DNA of 64,000 nt from JAIBDK01 sp965261915 (GCA_965261915.1 CBDHDW010000013.1:1984001-2048000); one strand, 5' to 3'. Shown: positions 8,477 to 17,018, counted from the stretch's first letter. Numbers and translations: made by a program. Notes: generated by a model not told the origin, from the sequence alone.

Positions 8477-9105
8477 GATTTCGGCGAGTTATTGAATTCC
8501 TGTCGAATTCCCCACTGCCATACATATTGTATACCGCTCACCAGGGTTGTCATGGTGACGCCGACGATAAGCGGTCCAACAACCGGAGAAACCAGTTCAA
8601 TTCCCGATTTTTCAAGCAAAACCCCAACCATCAGCGAAATCTGTAAAAAGGTATTCACCTTACTGCTGTAAGTAGGATGCATTGGGATGTCATTACCCAT
8701 CATCACCAGCACCAGATACCCTACGACAATAACCAAATCCCGAAACATCACCAGAATTAGCAGCCAAAACGGAATATCACCCAAAATGCCGAGCATGATG
8801 TACGCCGAACCAATTAACAGCTTGTCAGCGATGGGATCCAGAATCGCGCCAAAGCTGGATTCACAATTAAATCGCTTCGCAATATAGCCATCCAGCCCAT
8901 CCGTTATACCGGCAGCCAGAAACAGCACGAGCGCCATTTGGTAGTTGCCTTCGTGAAGCAGAAGCACCAACACGGGGCACACCGCGATACGAATTAGCGT
9001 CAGTAAATTAGGAATCTGTGAAAGCAGCAAAGCAGGATTTGGGTGTACGTGTAATTGATTGGAAGAATTGTCCGATAAGCTATCACTGCACGCCCAACTT
9101 TTCAA
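8473..9105 (-). CDS. CDP-alcohol phosphatidyltransferase (PgsA-like)
   Basis: About 210 residues with multiple hydrophobic segments and the diagnostic CDP-alcohol motif DGLDGYIAKR, continuing to GAILDPIADK (the DG-x2-x-AR-x8-G-x3-D-x3-D pattern). Such integral membrane enzymes transfer a phosphatidyl group from CDP-diacylglycerol to an alcohol such as glycerol 3-phosphate. The first 30 residues precede the usual PNLLTLIRI start, so a later start is possible although no Met is close. It overlaps hda by 4 bp. In hda-linked position it may be a second paralogue rather than the main pgsA. Confidence 0.85.
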   Translation of the reverse strand: MKSWACSDSLSDNSSNQLHVHPNPALLLSQIPNLLTLIRIAVCPVLVLLLHEGNYQMALVLFLAAGITDGLDGYIAKRFNCESSFGAILDPIADKLLIGSAYIMLGILGDIPFWLLILVMFRDLVIVVGYLVLVMMGNDIPMHPTYSSKVNTFLQISLMVGVLLEKSGIELVSPVVGPLIVGVTMTTLVSGIQYVWQWGIRQEFNNSPKS

Positions 9106-9195
9106 ACAAATATAATAGATATTTTTCAGAAGTCATCCCTAACTTGAGAGTACCGAGTTCTGCGCTCTGTTTTATTTGCTGTTTAGCGAAACCAG

Positions 9196-9459
9196 TCAAG
9201 CGGCAGCTCCGCAACATTTCTTGTATTTCTTCCCGCTTCCGCAGACACACCGTTCATTTCGCCCGATCTTTGCGGCTTCATGATGGATGGGAGGCGATAG
9301 CTTTCTTTCCAGGTCCGTTAGATCCTCTTCCTTGTCCGGTTCAAACCCCAAAATAAAATGCCAGCCGTTTTCATGACAGGTATTGGCGATCATATCGACT
9401 TTTGAGTCATCGGCAACTCTTAAAATCAATGGGTTCTTTTTACTGCCCAGTTTGGCCAC
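9196..9459 (-). CDS. Small SWIM/SEC-C zinc-binding motif protein (PBPRA1643-like)
   Basis: An 87-residue protein ending in the SEC-C zinc motif CVCGSGKKYKKCCG, preceded by GRNERC. The N-terminal part, beginning MAKLGSKKNPLILRV, matches the small conserved PBPRA1643 family. The SEC-C motif coordinates zinc, but the cellular role of the family is not known. It lies at the edge between core genome and the IS-rich region, with a DUF6788 gene 28 bp upstream on the same strand. Confidence 0.8.
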   Translation of the reverse strand: MAKLGSKKNPLILRVADDSKVDMIANTCHENGWHFILGFEPDKEEDLTDLERKLSPPIHHEAAKIGRNERCVCGSGKKYKKCCGAAA

Positions 9460-9487
9460 GATTTTTGCTTGCTTCCCGTTGTAATCA

Positions 9488-9799
9488 CTACGCTTGCTTG
9501 AGTTTCATTGATAACTTTGAGTGCTCAATACTCAGCGCCACCCATTGTGCATTGAGCTTCTTGAACCGTTTATAGTTACTTATCTGGCCGCGTATATCGC
9601 CCACAAATTCCTTGCGAATATACTCCGTCCGGCTCTTCATATCCAGTGTATAGCTGACCTGATAATAAGGCCCAGTCTGACTCTCCCGGTCCTTGTATTG
9701 CTTCGTCAACGATCCAGGGCGCATAGCGCCCAGTAATGCTATGTCACCTTTGATCTTTGTCATACGCCGTTCAATTTGTGCGAGCCTTTTCTTTGTCAT
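9488..9799 (-). CDS. DUF6788-like small protein, transposase-associated
   Basis: A 103-residue, Lys/Arg-rich, probably coiled protein (MTKKRLAQIERRMTKIKGDI at the start, then GSLTKQYKDRE and YYQVSYTLDMKSRTEYIRKEFV). The pattern resembles DUF6788 proteins, often found next to transposases. It is divergent from the transposase at 9848, with 48 bp between their starts, so the two could form one mobile unit. Function unknown; DNA binding or accessory transposition function is only a guess from charge and context. Confidence 0.6.
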   Translation of the reverse strand: MTKKRLAQIERRMTKIKGDIALLGAMRPGSLTKQYKDRESQTGPYYQVSYTLDMKSRTEYIRKEFVGDIRGQISNYKRFKKLNAQWVALSIEHSKLSMKLKQA

Positions 9800-9847
9800 T
9801 GATATAGCATATACATACTATGTTAGTTTGTCAAAAGGACACTGTCT

Positions 9848-11245
9848 ATGCTGTGGATCTATTGGTGGGATGCAATCATTTATCTTCGCCCGGCTTGCGC
9901 TCGTACCCGGACATTTATGTGGTTCGCCGTCTGTGTGGCGGGATTGACGGTTCGTACCGAACGAATGGGGGTGACGAGTATTGTCCGGGCGCTGGGGTTA
10001 CAGGGGCGGTTTTATGACAACTTGCTGGATAACTTCCACAGCACCGGCATTAAGTTGGACTCAATGACGGTATTGTGGTCTCAACTTGTACTTCGACTGT
10101 TCCCTGGTCTGGTTCGAGTGAATGGCCGACTCGTGTTGGTGGGGGACGGCATTAAGGTCTCCAAACAGGGCAAAAAGATGCCTGCTGTGAAGCTGCTACA
10201 TCAGGAATCCGAGTCAAATACCAAAGCGGAGTACATCATGGGACACTCCTTTCAGGCCGTCTCTATTCTTTCTCGTGCCGCCAATAGCGTGTTCGCTGTG
10301 CCGCTTGCCGCGAGGATTCATGAGGGGACCGTGTTATCGAATCGTGACCGGCGTACCCTGCTCGACAAAATGATCAGTCTACTGGCGATAGTCAGTATTC
10401 AGGAGCCGTATTATTTTGTCGCCGACGCCTATTATGCCAGCCAGAAAGTCGTTAATGGGCTTTTGAATGAGGGGAATCATTTGGTCACCCGCGCCAGATC
10501 AAATGCGGTTGCCTACCAGCTGCATCATCAGCAACAGCCGAAAAAAAGAGGGCGGCCACGTAAGTATGGTGACAAGGTAAAACCAAGATCACTGTTTGGG
10601 TTGGTCGCATTGATGGAGGAGGCTCAAAGCCCTGTCTATGGCGAAAAAAACGTAGCTATCCGATACGCAGTCCATGATTTATTATGGAGACCGACCGGCA
10701 GTATTGTTCGGTTTGTCATTGTCGTTCACCCAACGAGGGGACGCTGTATACTCATGTCTACTGATACGTCATTATCGGCCCTCGATATCATTCACCTCTA
10801 CGGTCTGCGATTTAAAATAGAGCATGCCTTCAAGCAGGCGGTTCATGTTATCGGTTCTTTTTCATACCATTTCTGGATGAGCGTAATGAAGCCATTGGAG
10901 CGACGCAATGGTAATCAGCACCTTCACCGGGAATCAAAAAAATATCGCGATGGCGTCAAGCGAAAACTGAAGGCTTATCACGTCTTTGTACACGCGGGGA
11001 TTGTTGCTCAAGGGCTACTTCATTACCTGGCATCTTGCCACACTCGGCTAGTCTGGAACTCTTTTGGCTCCTGGCTTCGAACGATCCGGCCCGGTCTAGC
11101 TCCGTCCGAGTTGGTGGTTGCCACTGCGCTACGCAGCAGCCTCCCGCATTTTCTCCTGGATACGGATTCTCGTACAAACTTCGCGAAATTCATCACGCAA
11201 CGGCAAGACCTTGATAGAATGGCGCTATTTAGGCTTGTGTCATGA
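9848..11245 (+). CDS. DDE transposase of an IS4/IS701-like element
   Basis: A 465-residue transposase with an apparent DDE triad: Asp100 in VLVGDGIKVSKQGKKMP, a second Asp in FVADAYYAS, and Glu in the LYGLRFKIEHAFKQ helix. A basic region (KKRGRPRKYG) lies in the middle. The frame is intact. It appears to have joined or interrupted an IS66 transposase gene, because an IS66 C-terminal fragment begins only about 20 bp after its stop. I could not define its terminal inverted repeats or target duplication by eye. The family name is therefore approximate. Confidence 0.8.
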   Translation: MLWIYWWDAIIYLRPACARTRTFMWFAVCVAGLTVRTERMGVTSIVRALGLQGRFYDNLLDNFHSTGIKLDSMTVLWSQLVLRLFPGLVRVNGRLVLVGDGIKVSKQGKKMPAVKLLHQESESNTKAEYIMGHSFQAVSILSRAANSVFAVPLAARIHEGTVLSNRDRRTLLDKMISLLAIVSIQEPYYFVADAYYASQKVVNGLLNEGNHLVTRARSNAVAYQLHHQQQPKKRGRPRKYGDKVKPRSLFGLVALMEEAQSPVYGEKNVAIRYAVHDLLWRPTGSIVRFVIVVHPTRGRCILMSTDTSLSALDIIHLYGLRFKIEHAFKQAVHVIGSFSYHFWMSVMKPLERRNGNQHLHRESKKYRDGVKRKLKAYHVFVHAGIVAQGLLHYLASCHTRLVWNSFGSWLRTIRPGLAPSELVVATALRSSLPHFLLDTDSRTNFAKFITQRQDLDRMALFRLVS

Positions 11246-11261
11246 GACTAACTCGGTACTC

Positions 11262-11813
11262 ATGAGGAGCCTACATGCGCTATGTAATGCGCATCATTTG
11301 CGTGAATTAATCTGTGCTTACGAACAGGATGGCCAAGTTTGGGCTGAAACAATGCGCGTGTTTTTATTGGAGCTCAATCAGGAGGTTGGTAACGCCGGCG
11401 GATTACTTAGCCCTGAAAGACAAGGCATGCTACTACTTAACTATCAAGCTATGCTAAAAGCGGGAGAAAAGGAAAGTCCACCGCCGATACAGGTGAAAGG
11501 CAAACGAGGTCGGCCGAAGAGAACTAAATCACGTAATCTACTTGAGCGACTGCAAAATTATGAAAGTGATGTGCTCAGATTCATGACGGATGAAGCGGTG
11601 CCATTCACCAATAATCAAGGTGAAAATGATCTGAGGATGGCAAAGGTTCAACAAAAAATATCAGGGTGCTTTAGAAGTGAGAATGGAGCAAAAATGTTTT
11701 TTGGACTTCGTCGCTATCTGTCGAGCTGCAAAAAGCAAGGAATTAGTGCGTCCACCGCATTAACGTTATTACTAAATGGCATGCTGCCCAATATATTTAC
11801 CCCTGCTGAGTAG
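11262..11813 (+). pseudogene. IS66-family transposase, C-terminal fragment
   Basis: The frame resumes IS66 homology at SLHALCNAHHLRELI and continues to the end of the family (VPFTNNQGENDLRMAKVQQKISGCFRS). It lacks the N-terminal two thirds (leucine-zipper-like region, zinc motif and first catalytic residues). The break coincides with the end of the DDE transposase gene, consistent with insertion or deletion there. Sequence differs clearly from the two IS66-type copies elsewhere in the window, so it is an older, distinct IS66 member. Confidence 0.8.
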
Positions 11814-12082
11814 GTACAATTTTTACTAACCTAAACACTATCTAAATGCCATGAATAAATTTCAAACAAGCATATTATTGGGCGCAGTTATTGACGATGC
11901 GCTATGTTGCCCGACAGTAGCAATGACAAAGAAATTCCAATGGGATGGGCAAACACTCATTCCTTCACCGCCAACAACGGGGGAATAATAGACGTGGTCA
12001 AAAATGCTACGACCGCAGCGCATTTTTGCTAATTTAATGCTCAAAAAAACCTTGATCTGTATCAAATAGCAAGCATAATCCA
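11814..12082. other. Intergenic segment between IS66 remnant and IS1595 element
   Basis: No convincing coding frame is visible. It contains a perfect FNR-type palindrome (12052-12065, listed separately) close to the IS1595 left end. The rest shows nothing I recognise. Confidence 0.5.
12052..12065. promoter_or_regulatory. FNR/Anr-type binding box
   Basis: TTGATCTGTATCAA is a perfect match to the TTGAT-N4-ATCAA consensus of FNR/Anr oxygen-responsive regulators. It lies 17 bp before the IS1595 left inverted repeat. A target gene is no longer evident next to it, so it may be the remnant of a promoter separated from its gene by the insertion, or it may drive the transposase. Confidence 0.45.
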
Positions 12083-13116
12083 ACCTAATTACCACTATAG
12101 ATAAGTCGCTCTACCCCGTATATAATAACAGTCTATCTATTTAATTCATAAGGGGTATGTCATGGCGCGCAATAAGGTGCAATTCCAGAAAGGGGTTAGC
12201 TTGAACGATTTTATCAAACAGTACGGTACCGAAGACCAATGCTTCGATGCGCTTTATGCTTGGCGGTGGCCCAAAGGGTTCCAGTGTCCGGCCTGTGGTC
12301 ACGACAAGTGCTGCCAGTTGACCATCCGTAAACTTCAGCAGTGCAATCGCTGCAATCGCCAGACTTCACTGACGGCTGGAACGATCTTTGAATCCACCAA
12401 ACTACCGCTCACGCTATGGTTCCAGGGTATCTATCTGATCACACAGGACAAGAAAGGCATCTCGGCCATGAAACTGCATCGTCACCTGGGTATTTCCTAC
12501 AATGCCGCATGGCGGATGAAGCACAAGCTTATGCAGGTGATGATGGAGCGGGATCACAATAACAAACTATCCGGGTTGATTGAATTGGATGATGCCTACC
12601 TGGGCGGCGAGCGTACCGGGTGCAAGCCGGGACGCGGTGCTGCCGGTAAGACGCCTTTTGTAGCGGCGGTGGAGACCACGGCCGATCATTGCCCTGTTCG
12701 GGTTAAGTTGTCGGTCGTAAAGGGTTTCCGCACAGAAGCGATTAAGTCATGGAGTCAGCAACATCTGACCGAGGGCAGTACTGTTATCTCCGATGGTTTG
12801 GCGTGCTTTAATGCCGTTGTCGAGGCAGGTTGCTTGCATGACAAGATGGTGTGCGGCGGCGGGAGAGCGTCTGTCGAAAAACCCGAGTTCTATTGGGTCA
12901 ATACAATTCTGGGTAACTTAAAGAGCTCCTTACGCAGTACCTATCATGCTATTCGACCTAAATATGCTCAGCGATACTTGGCAGAATTTCAGTATCGTTT
13001 CAATCGTCGTTTTGATTTGAACGACCTCATTCCCAGACTTGCTTGCGCGGCACTCAGAACGCCACCGATGCCGGAAAACTTGCTGAAGATAGGCTTGGGT
13101 TAGATGGTAATTAGGT
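12083..13116 (+). mobile_element. IS1595-family (ISXO2-like) element
   Basis: A 12-bp perfect inverted repeat, ACCTAATTACCA at 12083-12094 and TGGTAATTAGGT at 13105-13116, brackets one transposase gene. The outer limits are approximate, because I did not find the usual 8-bp target duplication. The right end abuts the first codon of the dcd remnant. Confidence 0.7.
12162..13103 (+). CDS. IS1595-family transposase
   Basis: An intact 313-residue transposase. An N-terminal zinc ribbon (CPACGHDKC, then CNRCNRQTSLTAGT) is followed by the ISXO2-like catalytic domain with ELDDAYLGGERTG and VISDGLACFN and the conserved WVNTILGNLKSSLRSTYHAI segment. It begins 68 bp inside the left inverted repeat; AAGGGG just upstream of the ATG is a good ribosome site. 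The frame is uninterrupted, so the element may still be active. Confidence 0.9.
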   Translation: MARNKVQFQKGVSLNDFIKQYGTEDQCFDALYAWRWPKGFQCPACGHDKCCQLTIRKLQQCNRCNRQTSLTAGTIFESTKLPLTLWFQGIYLITQDKKGISAMKLHRHLGISYNAAWRMKHKLMQVMMERDHNNKLSGLIELDDAYLGGERTGCKPGRGAAGKTPFVAAVETTADHCPVRVKLSVVKGFRTEAIKSWSQQHLTEGSTVISDGLACFNAVVEAGCLHDKMVCGGGRASVEKPEFYWVNTILGNLKSSLRSTYHAIRPKYAQRYLAEFQYRFNRRFDLNDLIPRLACAALRTPPMPENLLKIGLG

Positions 13117-13295
13117 AACACTTTGGCAATTAAACCCGATCGCTGGATTCGGCGCATGGCTGAAACCGCAAGAATGATAGAACCCTTTGAACCCGGACAG
13201 ATTCGTGAATCCGAAAACGGCAAGGTGATTTCTTACGGGACATCTGGCTATGGATACGATATTCGCTGTTCCAACGAGTTCAAAATTTTTACCAA

Positions 13296-13303
13296 TATCA
13301 ATT
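13296..13303. repeat. 8-bp target-site duplication, left copy (IS66-type copy A)
   Basis: TATCAATT immediately precedes the left inverted repeat and is repeated at 14841-14848 after the right one. Eight bp is the usual duplication for the IS66 family. Confidence 0.9.
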
Positions 13304-14840
13304 GTAACTGCCCAGGTACCCTAAGGAATAATTCTCTTGGAATAATTCTCTTGCCTGAGGAATCCCGATGTGATTCATTAAGATTATGATTTTTTCAAAC
13401 GCACCCAAAGGTTATGTTTCCGTTGAGGCTTATGAAGAGCTGAAGCAGAAGAATGCACAAACGATAGCCCTGCTTGTGGCTCGCATTGAAGATCTGGAAC
13501 GTCGCCTCAGCTTGAACAGCAGCAACAGTAGCAAGCCGCCTTCAAGCGACGGCCTAAAGATGCCCAAGGCTGAACCCAGAACCAAAAGCCTGCGGAGAAA
13601 ATCCGGTAAAAAGTCAGGCGGGCAGAAAGGCCACAAGGGAAGCACCCTGTGCCAAACGGCAGATCCCGATCATGTTGAAGATCACTTTCCTTCTGTCTGC
13701 GGGCAATGTGGCACACCGCTGTCGCCATCAATGGCAGAGGATTACGCCGCACGACAGGTGTTTGACCTGCCCGAGCCACAACCCCTGGTGACAACGGAAC
13801 ACCGGGCACATGTCTGCCTTTGCGGCCACTGTGGGGAAACAACCAAGGCGGCGTTTCCTCTGGAAGTAAAGGCACCCGTGCAGTACGGGCCACGCATCGC
13901 CGGAGTGGCAACATATCTCCAATGCGCCCATTTCCTGCCGGAAGACAGACTGGCGCAAATAATGGCCGATTTGTTCAATGCCCCTTTGGTTCCTGCCACT
14001 GTGGCCGCCATGAACCGCAAAGCATCAGAGCGGCTCAAGGGGTTGCTTCTCACCTGCAGGATGTGATCGCCCAACAGGTCCACGTCAAACATCTTGACGA
14101 GACGGGTTTCCGGATTACGGGGTGCCTGCAATGGCTTCACGTTGCCTGTACACCGCTTCTGGCTTTCTACCGGGTCAGCAGCAAACGCGGTAATCTGTTA
14201 TCCAATCTCACGGGCTGTATCGTGCATGATCATTGGCAGCCCTACTTCACGCTGGATGGTGTTACCCATGCGTTGTGCAATGCACACCATTTACGGGAAC
14301 TGCAAGCGTTGGTCGAAATCGAACAGGAAGATTGGGCTGGTCAGATGCAAAGGCTACTGCGGCGTGCGCACCATGTCACACAGGCCGCGCGGGATAAGGG
14401 CGTGGCGGTTTCAACGCCGCTTGTTGCGCTTATCAATCGGCGATACGACAGGATCATCACCGCAGCATTGGATTTCCATGAGGAATTGCCTCCACTCGTG
14501 CCGCCAAAACCCGGAAGACGGGGGCGCAAGAAGCAGCGGACAGGACATAATCTGGCGTTACGATTACGCGATCGCAAGGAAGGCACCCTACGCTTTCTGA
14601 CAGATCCCGACGTACCCTTCACAAACAACGAAGCTGAACGCGACCTGCGGATGCTGAAACTACGTCAGAAAATATCGGGAGGGTTCAGGTCTGAACAAGG
14701 GGCAGAGGATTTTGCCACCCTGCGCAGCGTCATCACAACGGCGAGAAAACAAGGATGGAACATCATCGAAACACTGATGATGCCTGCCGATCAGATTATC
14801 GCAACACTGAAATACGCTTAAAAACAACCTGGGCAGTTAC
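13304..14840 (+). mobile_element. IS66-family element, copy A (1537 bp, defective)
   Basis: The ends are GTAACTGCCCAGGT and its inverse, flanked by TATCAATT duplications. Only a tnpC-type transposase is present; the small tnpA and tnpB genes of classical IS66 are absent. Compared with copy B at 21165-22688 it carries a 14-bp tandem duplication in the leader (AATAATTCTCTTGG twice, near 13326-13353) and lacks one G in a run of five near 14038-14042, which breaks the transposase frame. The two differences account exactly for the 13-bp length difference. Confidence 0.92.
13386..14821 (+). pseudogene. IS66-family transposase, frameshifted (copy A)
   Basis: The first frame (13386-14066) carries the N-terminal coiled region, the basic KSLRRKSGKKSGGQKGHKG stretch and the zinc motif CGQCGTPL, and ends prematurely at SERLKGLLLTCRM. 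The rest (HLDETGFRITGC, HALCNAHHLRELQ, VPFTNNEAERDLRM) continues in another frame to 14821. Loss of one G in the G5 run after AGCGGCTCAAG explains the shift. Otherwise it is nearly identical to the intact 478-residue protein of copy B, so copy A could be mobilised in trans. Confidence 0.9.
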
Positions 14841-15017
14841 TATCAATTCAGCAATCGTTGACCCAAAGCAATTCGATGAAAACAGTTTTGTCGATTCTGT
14901 TGGCGAAGCAGTCAGTATGATAAACGAAATTGTATCCGCTGAGGATTGCTTGAAATCAATGGTAGAATGGTTATTTGTTAACATTAAACCACCACGATTA
15001 GTCTGCTGTTTGTAACA

Positions 15018-15467
15018 ATGAGCACTAAAACTTACTACGAAGATTTTGAAGAAAGGTTTAGCGTGAACTACGCTGTCACTGGACTGAGTAGGACCGAGAT
15101 AATTGAGTTTGCGAAGCAGCATGATCCACAACGCTTTCATCTTGATGAGACGGAAGCGGCAGCCACACATTTCGGCGGCCTCGTCGCGTCGGGCTTTCAG
15201 ACACTGCTTTTGTGTTTTAAACAGTTTTGTACGCGGGTGCTGCTGGACTCGAATGCAATTGGCGCACCGGGAATTGACAGACTGCAGTGGGTTCGCCCCT
15301 GGTATCCTGGGGAACAGCTGGATGTCAGTGTTGTGCTTCTCAGCAAACGGCGTTCTGCCAGAAGAGGCGATAGAGGCTATTTAACGTTTGAAATGAATGC
15401 CCTTGTTGGCAATCGACCGACATTGAAAATGAACTGGTCGGTCATTATTTTGACCCGCTCAGGGTAA
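15018..15467 (+). CDS. MaoC-like hot-dog dehydratase
   Basis: A 149-residue protein with the R-specific enoyl-CoA hydratase signature: DPQRFHLDETEAAATHFGGLVASGFQ, where the D-x4-H pair is the usual catalytic dyad. Length and fold pattern fit a single hot-dog domain. MaoC-type enzymes hydrate trans-2-enoyl-CoA, or act on related CoA thioesters. It starts 2 bp after the dcd remnant stop and is intact among pseudogenes, so it may be under selection or simply not yet damaged. Substrate unknown. Confidence 0.8.
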   Translation: MSTKTYYEDFEERFSVNYAVTGLSRTEIIEFAKQHDPQRFHLDETEAAATHFGGLVASGFQTLLLCFKQFCTRVLLDSNAIGAPGIDRLQWVRPWYPGEQLDVSVVLLSKRRSARRGDRGYLTFEMNALVGNRPTLKMNWSVIILTRSG

Positions 15468-15506
15468 AATTAATTTCACTTAAATTTTTATCGGCTGTTC
15501 ACTGAC

Positions 15507-15700
15507 ATGAATGAATCCCCAATACTGTTTTCTATCCTGACCTCGCTGGCGGTGATAATGGTTCCCGGTCAGGATCTGGTATTGGTAATGTCACGAGGTA
15601 TGACCCAAGGTGCGAAAGCCGGAATGACCACCGCGGCTGGGGTCACATTGGGTTGCTCGGCCACATGGTACTGACAGGACTTTGTGCTGCAAGTTTGCAG
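15507..15700 (+). pseudogene. LysE/RhtB-family exporter, N-terminal fragment
   Basis: ATG at 15507 opens MNESPILFSILTSLAVIMVPGQ, then MSRGMTQGAKAGMTTAAGVTLG, the typical first part of LysE/RhtB amino acid exporters. The frame then stops (CSATWY), while the next expected segment, GLLGHMVLTGLCAASL, continues in another frame for a few codons. Homology ends where a TauD-like fragment begins. The gene is truncated and frameshifted. Confidence 0.75.
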
Positions 15701-16221
15701 CGAGTTAAAGAACTATACCGGCGGAGACTCACCAAGGACAGGGGTAACGGATCAGGTTTACACTTCTACAGAGTATGATGCCGAGCTTGAGGTTTTGCTG
15801 TATAACGAGCTGTCTTATGCTGGATGGTCGCCTCAATTTGTATTCTTTGGTTGTTTGCTGCCGCCAAAAACGGGCGGTGCGACACACATTGCGGATGGCC
15901 GCAGAATCTACCAAGCACTGGATGCTGCGGTGCGTGACCGTTTTGAATCGAAGGGGGTAACTTATCTTCAACACCTTTGGGGAAGCAAGGGTTAAAGTCG
16001 AGTTCAAATATTGGCGTCGAAGCACTCGGCAACCATGCTACTTATGGCGACGGTACAGAAATTGATGTGGCTGATTTACATCATATTCGCGACGTGGCGC
16101 GGGCTTGTGAAGTCGTTACACCGTGGAAAAAGGGGATGTTATGATACTTGATAATGTTTTAACCCAGTATGGATGCAAGCCGTTTACAGGAGATCGAAAG
16201 GTTTTAGTAGCGATGGCATAG
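15690..16221 (+). pseudogene. TauD/TfdA (SyrP-like) dioxygenase remnant
   Basis: Two pieces of one Fe(II)/2-oxoglutarate dioxygenase are visible. The first has NYTGGDSPRTGVTDQVYTSTEY and PPKTGGATHIADGRRIY, the substrate and iron-binding half. The second, after a stop at 15995 and a frame change, reads LGNHATYGDGTEIDVADLHHIRDV and MILDNVLTQYGCKPFTGDRK to the stop at 16221, including the C-terminal Arg region. About 80-100 residues between WG and GNHATYGDG are missing. The N-terminus is also lost at the LysE junction. Confidence 0.78.
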
Positions 16222-16264
16222 TCCTGGCGGTATGATTCAAAACCCATAATTTGGAGTGTGCTCC

Positions 16265-16561
16265 ATGTCGTTTGAATGCATTGATATTCCCAAGGCAAAA
16301 TCCTTAATCGAAAACGAGAACGCGACGGTTATCGACATTCGTGATCCGGCATCGTATGAGTTAGGCCATATTGACAATGCGAGCCATATCGATAACAGTA
16401 ATGTTCAGACATTTCTGGAAGACGCTGACAAGTCGCTGCCGCTCATTGTATGTTGCTACCATGGCAATATGAGCAAAGGAGCTGCGGACTTTTTTTCCCA
16501 ACAAGGGTTCGAACGCTCGTATAGTCTCGACGGCGGCTTTACCCTTTGGGCAGAACAGTAA
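16265..16561 (+). CDS. glpE: Thiosulfate sulfurtransferase GlpE-like
   Basis: A single-domain rhodanese of 98 residues. It has the family motifs VIDIRDPASYELGHI and the active-site loop CCYHGNMSKG, the GlpE-type six-residue loop with the persulfide Cys. The ATG at 16265 is preferred over an in-frame GTG at 16256 because GGAG (16253-16256) then sits at the right distance. The enzyme transfers sulfane sulfur from thiosulfate to cyanide or protein acceptors in the cytoplasm. It is one of the few intact genes within the decayed stretch. Confidence 0.88.
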   Translation: MSFECIDIPKAKSLIENENATVIDIRDPASYELGHIDNASHIDNSNVQTFLEDADKSLPLIVCCYHGNMSKGAADFFSQQGFERSYSLDGGFTLWAEQ

Positions 16562-16584
16562 TAATATTTAATCGGCAGCAATCA

Positions 16585-16713
16585 TTGCATCAGTTACTGC
16601 TTAATCGGGATATTTACCTGGAGGTTATTCAGGAACGAATCCCCAATGCCAAACCTGTCGGCACCGGGAATATTGCCCGGACCCAATCATTGACAATATT
16701 TAAACCTTTATAG
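16585..16713 (+). other. Short open frame, possible gene remnant
   Basis: A 42-codon open stretch from a TTG reads LHQLLLNRDIYLEVIQERIP followed by NAKPVGTGNIARTQSLTIFK, then stop. The composition looks protein-like, and the position between glpE and a DoeA-like remnant suggests a C-terminal gene relic. I do not recognise the family. It may be chance. Confidence 0.25.
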
Positions 16714-16717
16714 AACT

Positions 16718-17004
16718 ATGCCCGCACCCTTTAGCGAAAAAGAATACGAAGTCCGATTATCTCGGGTACGACAAAGCATGACTGAGAGAGATCTCGATGC
16801 GATGGTAATTGCTGATTCGGCCAATATGAATTGGCTGACCGGGTTCGATGCCTGGTCGTTTTACGTGCCGCAGATAATGCTCCCGTCTGGATGGGTCGAA
16901 TGATGGATGGTTGGGGAATGGAGCTTAGTGAAACCACAGTTGTAACCCCTGTCGGGGTTGCATGCCTGACGCAGTTTGATAGAAGTGTTTTTGTGAAGCA
17001 ATAA
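16718..17004 (+). pseudogene. M24 peptidase/creatinase family (ectoine hydrolase DoeA-like) remnant
   Basis: The first frame gives EKEYEVRLSRVRQSMTERDL and SANMNWLTGFDAWSFYVPQ, the typical N-terminal domain of DoeA/creatinase-like M24 proteins, and stops at 16903. A second frame continues with NAPVWMGRMMDGWGMELSET to 17004. The entire pita-bread catalytic domain is missing. The gene is thus frameshifted and 3'-truncated just before mscS. Confidence 0.7.
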
Positions 17005-17018
17005 CGGAATACCAGATA

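Larger units (their letters stand above)
13123..15015 (+). pseudogene. dcd: dCTP deaminase remnant, split by an IS66-type element
   Basis: The 5' part (13123-13303) encodes IKPDRWIRRMAETARMIEPF and GYGYDIRCSNEFKIFTNIN, the start of the long-type dCTP deaminase. After the IS and the 8-bp target repeat the frame resumes as SAIVDPKQFDENSFVD, again dcd, then loses family similarity (SVGEAVSMINEIVSAED onward) until the stop at 15015. The gene is therefore doubly damaged: by the insertion and by loss of the catalytic C-terminal half. An IS1595 element ends at its start codon (TTG in place of the usual ATG) and has removed its promoter. Another dUMP route is presumably present elsewhere. Confidence 0.85.

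Noticed and set aside
9488..11245. Toxin-antitoxin interpretation of the DUF6788 gene and its divergent neighbour
   Set aside because: The neighbour is a full-length DDE transposase and the small protein has no toxin or antitoxin motif.
12075..13122. Target-site duplication for the IS1595 element
   Set aside because: Flanks of the 12-bp inverted repeats do not match each other, so the exact ends are left approximate.
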